This document shows positions 7,060-8,754 of a DNA stretch of 8,754 bases, in pieces. Numbering within the stretch: position 1 is the first letter of the stretch; every line of letters starts with the position of its first letter. A program made the position numbers and the translations under genes. Location: NCBI GenBank assembly GCA_030605895.1, contig JAUWHL010000033.1, positions 1 to 8,754 of the forward strand, written 5' to 3'. Origin of the DNA: Promethearchaeota archaeon (GTDB lineage Archaea; Asgardarchaeota; Lokiarchaeia; Sigyniarchaeales; SOKP01). The notes under the pieces are model-generated. The model saw nothing but the letters and a program-made list of their open reading frames with translations. It was not told the DNA's origin and made no database searches.

Positions 7060-7245
7060 CATGATGCCTGATTACTTTATGATCCGAGTAAAATCGGTAC
7101 TCGCGTAAGTAAATAGGTTTCTGGAGCTGTCGACCGATCCTCATAGAAAATATCTGATAAAAAAATTGAGTCGTATGCTCCAGAATGCTAAGCTTAAATT
7201 TACTTGTCAGGACGCACCTCGCTTTAGATAGGCGAGAGGAGTCAA
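7060..7245 (+). ncRNA. Candidate structured non-coding RNA (no family recognised)
   Basis: Within a 402-bp gap without a convincing gene (6949-7350), this part is much richer in G+C (29 of 60 bases at 7081-7140; 21 of 40 at 7201-7240) than the AT-rich spacers elsewhere. By eye it folds into these helices. P1 pairs 7067-7077 with 7107-7117 (one A-A mismatch, one G-U) and encloses hairpin P1a, CGAGTA/TACTCG (7085-7090/7098-7103, 7-nt loop). P2 is TTCTGGAGC/GCTCCAGAA (7119-7127/7177-7185), continued by CGAC/GTCG (7131-7134/7170-7173) across a 3x3 internal loop. P3 is CTCGC/GCGAG (7218-7222/7232-7236, 9-nt loop). The G-U pair favours the plus strand. I could not match it to tRNA, 5S, SRP, RNase P or box C/D RNA. 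The ends are approximate. It could instead be a leader RNA or part of a decayed mobile element. Confidence 0.55.
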
Positions 7246-7280
7246 GTCTTTCGAAATGAGGAACAAATGAGAAAAGTTAT

Positions 7281-7303
7281 AAAGGAGGTTAATTATCATG
7301 TAA
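7281..7303 (+). promoter_or_regulatory. Isolated strong Shine-Dalgarno followed by ATG-TAA
   Basis: AAAGGAGG (7281-7288) is the best match to the 16S anti-Shine-Dalgarno in the window. Nine bases later comes ATG (7298-7300), immediately followed by TAA (7301-7303). Upstream, ATG-AGG-AAC-AAA-TGA (7256-7270) forms a four-codon frame that overlaps, at ATGA, a 38-codon frame (7267-7383) running into the end of the opposite-strand RACo gene. It may be a start-stop element, the relic of a lost gene, or chance. Confidence 0.3.
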
Positions 7304-7313
7304 TAAGGCACTT

Positions 7314-7328
7314 ATCTCTTAAAGAGAT
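7314..7328 (-). repeat. Short palindrome beyond the RACo gene stop
   Basis: ATCTCTT and AAGAGAT (7314-7320 and 7322-7328) are perfect 7-bp arms around one base, 22 bases beyond the RACo stop codon on its strand. With a 1-nt centre the RNA hairpin would have to open two or three pairs, and no T-run follows, so a terminator role is doubtful; a dimeric protein site is equally possible. Confidence 0.35.
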
Positions 7329-7350
7329 TACGGATTTTAATAACAAAACT

Positions 7351-8754
7351 TTATCTTTTTGGTATTTCTCTATATTCTCTTAAACTTGGAAAGAGATCGA
7401 GTTTTAAATGAGGGAAGTACATTGCCGAAGCATATTCTTTTTGAAAATTTTTTTCTATTGCAATTTCAACATATTTAATTTTCTTTAATAGCTCTTGCGC
7501 TTTATTTCTTAAATTTTGATTTAACAAACAATGCTGTGCTCCAATTCCAGCAGCATTTCCGATTTGAAAAATCTCATCATCAGCAATATCTGGAATCATA
7601 CCTATAAATTTTGCATTTTGGGCATTAATATAATTACCAAAAGCACCAGCTAGGAAAATTTGTTTAATTTTTTGATTATCTTTCAAATGATTCATAATAA
7701 TTCGTGTTCCAGAATAAAAGGCTGCCTTTGCCAATTGAATTTGTCTAATATCGTTTTGATTAACTATAATTTCCTTATTTATTGAAGTTTCTTCTTTTTT
7801 AGCAACAATGAATTCTATATTCTTATCATTTTTAATGAATCTTTCATGATTAATATGTTCTCGATTAAAATTTCCACTTCTAGTAATAATTTTGGATTTT
7901 AGCATCTCTGCTATAACATCAACTAAACCTGAACCACATATACCTAATGGTTTTTTATTTTTAATTGTTGTATAAGATACCTTCAAATCTTTAGAGTCAA
8001 TTTTAATTGTATCAATAGCACCTGCAGCCGCCCTCATCCCACTACTTATATGAGCACCTTCCAAAGCAGACCCTGCGGCACAAGATCCAACATATAGAAC
8101 ATTTCTATTACCAATGATGATTTCACCATTAGTACCAATATCAATTGCTAAAGTAAGTGATTTTTCATTATAAATTTGTGAAGAGAGTATTACACCGATG
8201 GTATCAGCGCCAACAAACCCAGCAATTATGGGTGCCATATATACATTCCCATTTTTAGAGATATTAAGATTTAATTTCTTTGCTTTTACATTCAGATTCT
8301 TCTGAATAACAGGGATAAATGGGCTCATGCCAATATTGACAGGATTGATTCCTAAAAAGATATGGTGCATGACTGAATTTCCTACTACAGTAGCTTCATA
8401 AATCTGAGAAGAATCGATTTTTGCTATACTGCATGTATTTGAGATTAAATCGTTTAAATCGTTAATTACAGTAGAATTTAATTTTTGAAGGTTTTCATAA
8501 TTCTCCTTTATAAGCGTTAGTCGGGTTATAACATCTTCTCCATAGGCAGTTTGACTATTTAATTTTGAGTCGACAGCGTATATTTTACCATCATTTAAAT
8601 TTATTAAATAACATACGATTGTAGTTGTCCCAATATCAAATGCAATTCCAAAATTCTCTTTAACAGTATTACCTGGTTCACAAGCAATAATATTGGTATT
8701 ATTCCTTAATATTAATGTAATTTTATGTTCATTTTCTCTTAAAATATTAGGGAT
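7351..8754 (-). CDS. RACo-like reductive activator of corrinoid proteins, ASKHA domain (5'-partial)
   Basis: The frame stays open from the stop at 7351 to the right edge, so the gene is cut there and the ATG at 8370 is internal. Counting 467 visible residues from the edge: FDIGTTT phosphate loop (39-45), GNSVMHHIF (125-133), a second DIGTNGE (205-211), the AAGSALEGAHI stretch (226-236), GICGSG (271-276), AGAFGN (369-374) and GNAAG (399-403). These are the signatures of the RACo middle and C-terminal (DUF4445) domains. RACo uses ATP and low-potential electrons to reduce inactive Co(II) corrinoid to Co(I), on the corrinoid iron-sulfur protein of the Wood-Ljungdahl pathway or on methyltransferase corrinoid proteins. 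RACo normally begins with a 2Fe-2S domain, which would lie outside the window. The C-terminus ends at REIPKR with no Cys-rich ferredoxin tail, so it is RACo-like rather than RamA-like. The partner protein is not in the window. Confidence 0.9.
   Translation of the reverse strand: MPNILRENEHKITLILRNNTNIIACEPGNTVKENFGIAFDIGTTTIVCYLINLNDGKIYAVDSKLNSQTAYGEDVITRLTLIKENYENLQKLNSTVINDLNDLISNTCSIAKIDSSQIYEATVVGNSVMHHIFLGINPVNIGMSPFIPVIQKNLNVKAKKLNLNISKNGNVYMAPIIAGFVGADTIGVILSSQIYNEKSLTLAIDIGTNGEIIIGNRNVLYVGSCAAGSALEGAHISSGMRAAAGAIDTIKIDSKDLKVSYTTIKNKKPLGICGSGLVDVIAEMLKSKIITRSGNFNREHINHERFIKNDKNIEFIVAKKEETSINKEIIVNQNDIRQIQLAKAAFYSGTRIIMNHLKDNQKIKQIFLAGAFGNYINAQNAKFIGMIPDIADDEIFQIGNAAGIGAQHCLLNQNLRNKAQELLKKIKYVEIAIEKNFQKEYASAMYFPHLKLDLFPSLREYREIPKR

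Noticed and set aside
7060..7260. tRNA, 5S, SRP, RNase P or box C/D RNA as the identity of the structured segment
   Set aside because: No T-loop consensus or acceptor stem, no SRP helix 8 consensus, no RNase P CR-I/CR-V boxes, and only an isolated ATGATG and CTGA without proper C/D spacing were found by eye.
6949..7350. A transposon or MITE as the source of the inverted repeats in the gap
   Set aside because: The repeats are nested as in RNA folding, no outer terminal repeats with target-site duplications are seen, and no transposase frame is present.
7267..7383. A 38-codon plus-strand frame with an ATG start overlapping the 3' end of the RACo gene
   Set aside because: It is short, has no ribosome site at proper distance, has no recognisable motif and overlaps a convincing gene on the other strand.
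1..8754. CRISPR array, toxin-antitoxin or defence cassette
   Set aside because: No regularly spaced repeats and no recognisable effector or toxin pair; the small genes do not form such a unit.

Overview
The window looks like chromosomal DNA of an Asgard archaeon of the Lokiarchaeia/Promethearchaeia kind. The evidence is indirect but consistent: strongly AT-rich DNA, two eukaryote-like Ras-superfamily GTPases within about 6 kb (one fused to long helical, proline-rich and coiled-coil regions), few Shine-Dalgarno sequences, T-tract gene ends, and a RACo-type activator of corrinoid proteins as expected in an acetogenic or Wood-Ljungdahl metabolism. The taxonomic call is inference; there is no rRNA in the window to settle it.

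Layout from left to right. (1) 1-1693, +: a large multidomain GTPase whose reading frame is open to the left edge, so its N-terminus is missing. (2) 1740-3200, +: a 12-helix MFS transporter close behind it. (3) 3255-4127, -: a PHP-domain metallophosphoesterase of the TrpH/YciV (RNase AM) type, convergent with the transporter. (4) 4250-5674, +: an aspartate kinase with two ACT domains, divergent from the PHP gene across a 122-bp spacer with an operator-like inverted repeat. (5) 5773-6297, -: a compact Rab/Ras-like GTPase, convergent with the kinase. (6) 6529-6948, +: an unrecognised 139-residue protein with three cysteines. (7) 6949-7350: a 402-bp stretch without a convincing gene, which holds a T-rich terminator, a GC-rich highly structured segment (about 7060-7245) that I read as a candidate non-coding RNA, and an isolated strong Shine-Dalgarno followed by ATG-TAA. 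(8) 7351-8754, -: a RACo-like ASKHA protein whose frame is open to the right edge.

The genes do not form one obvious pathway. The first GTPase and the transporter may be co-transcribed; the other genes alternate strands and look like single transcription units. No CRISPR array, transposase, tRNA, rRNA or defence cassette is visible. The observation most likely to be new is the structured RNA candidate at 7060-7245, which has at least four helices and two mutually exclusive pairings. Next come the architecture of the large GTPase and the unusual nucleotide-site residues of the aspartate kinase.
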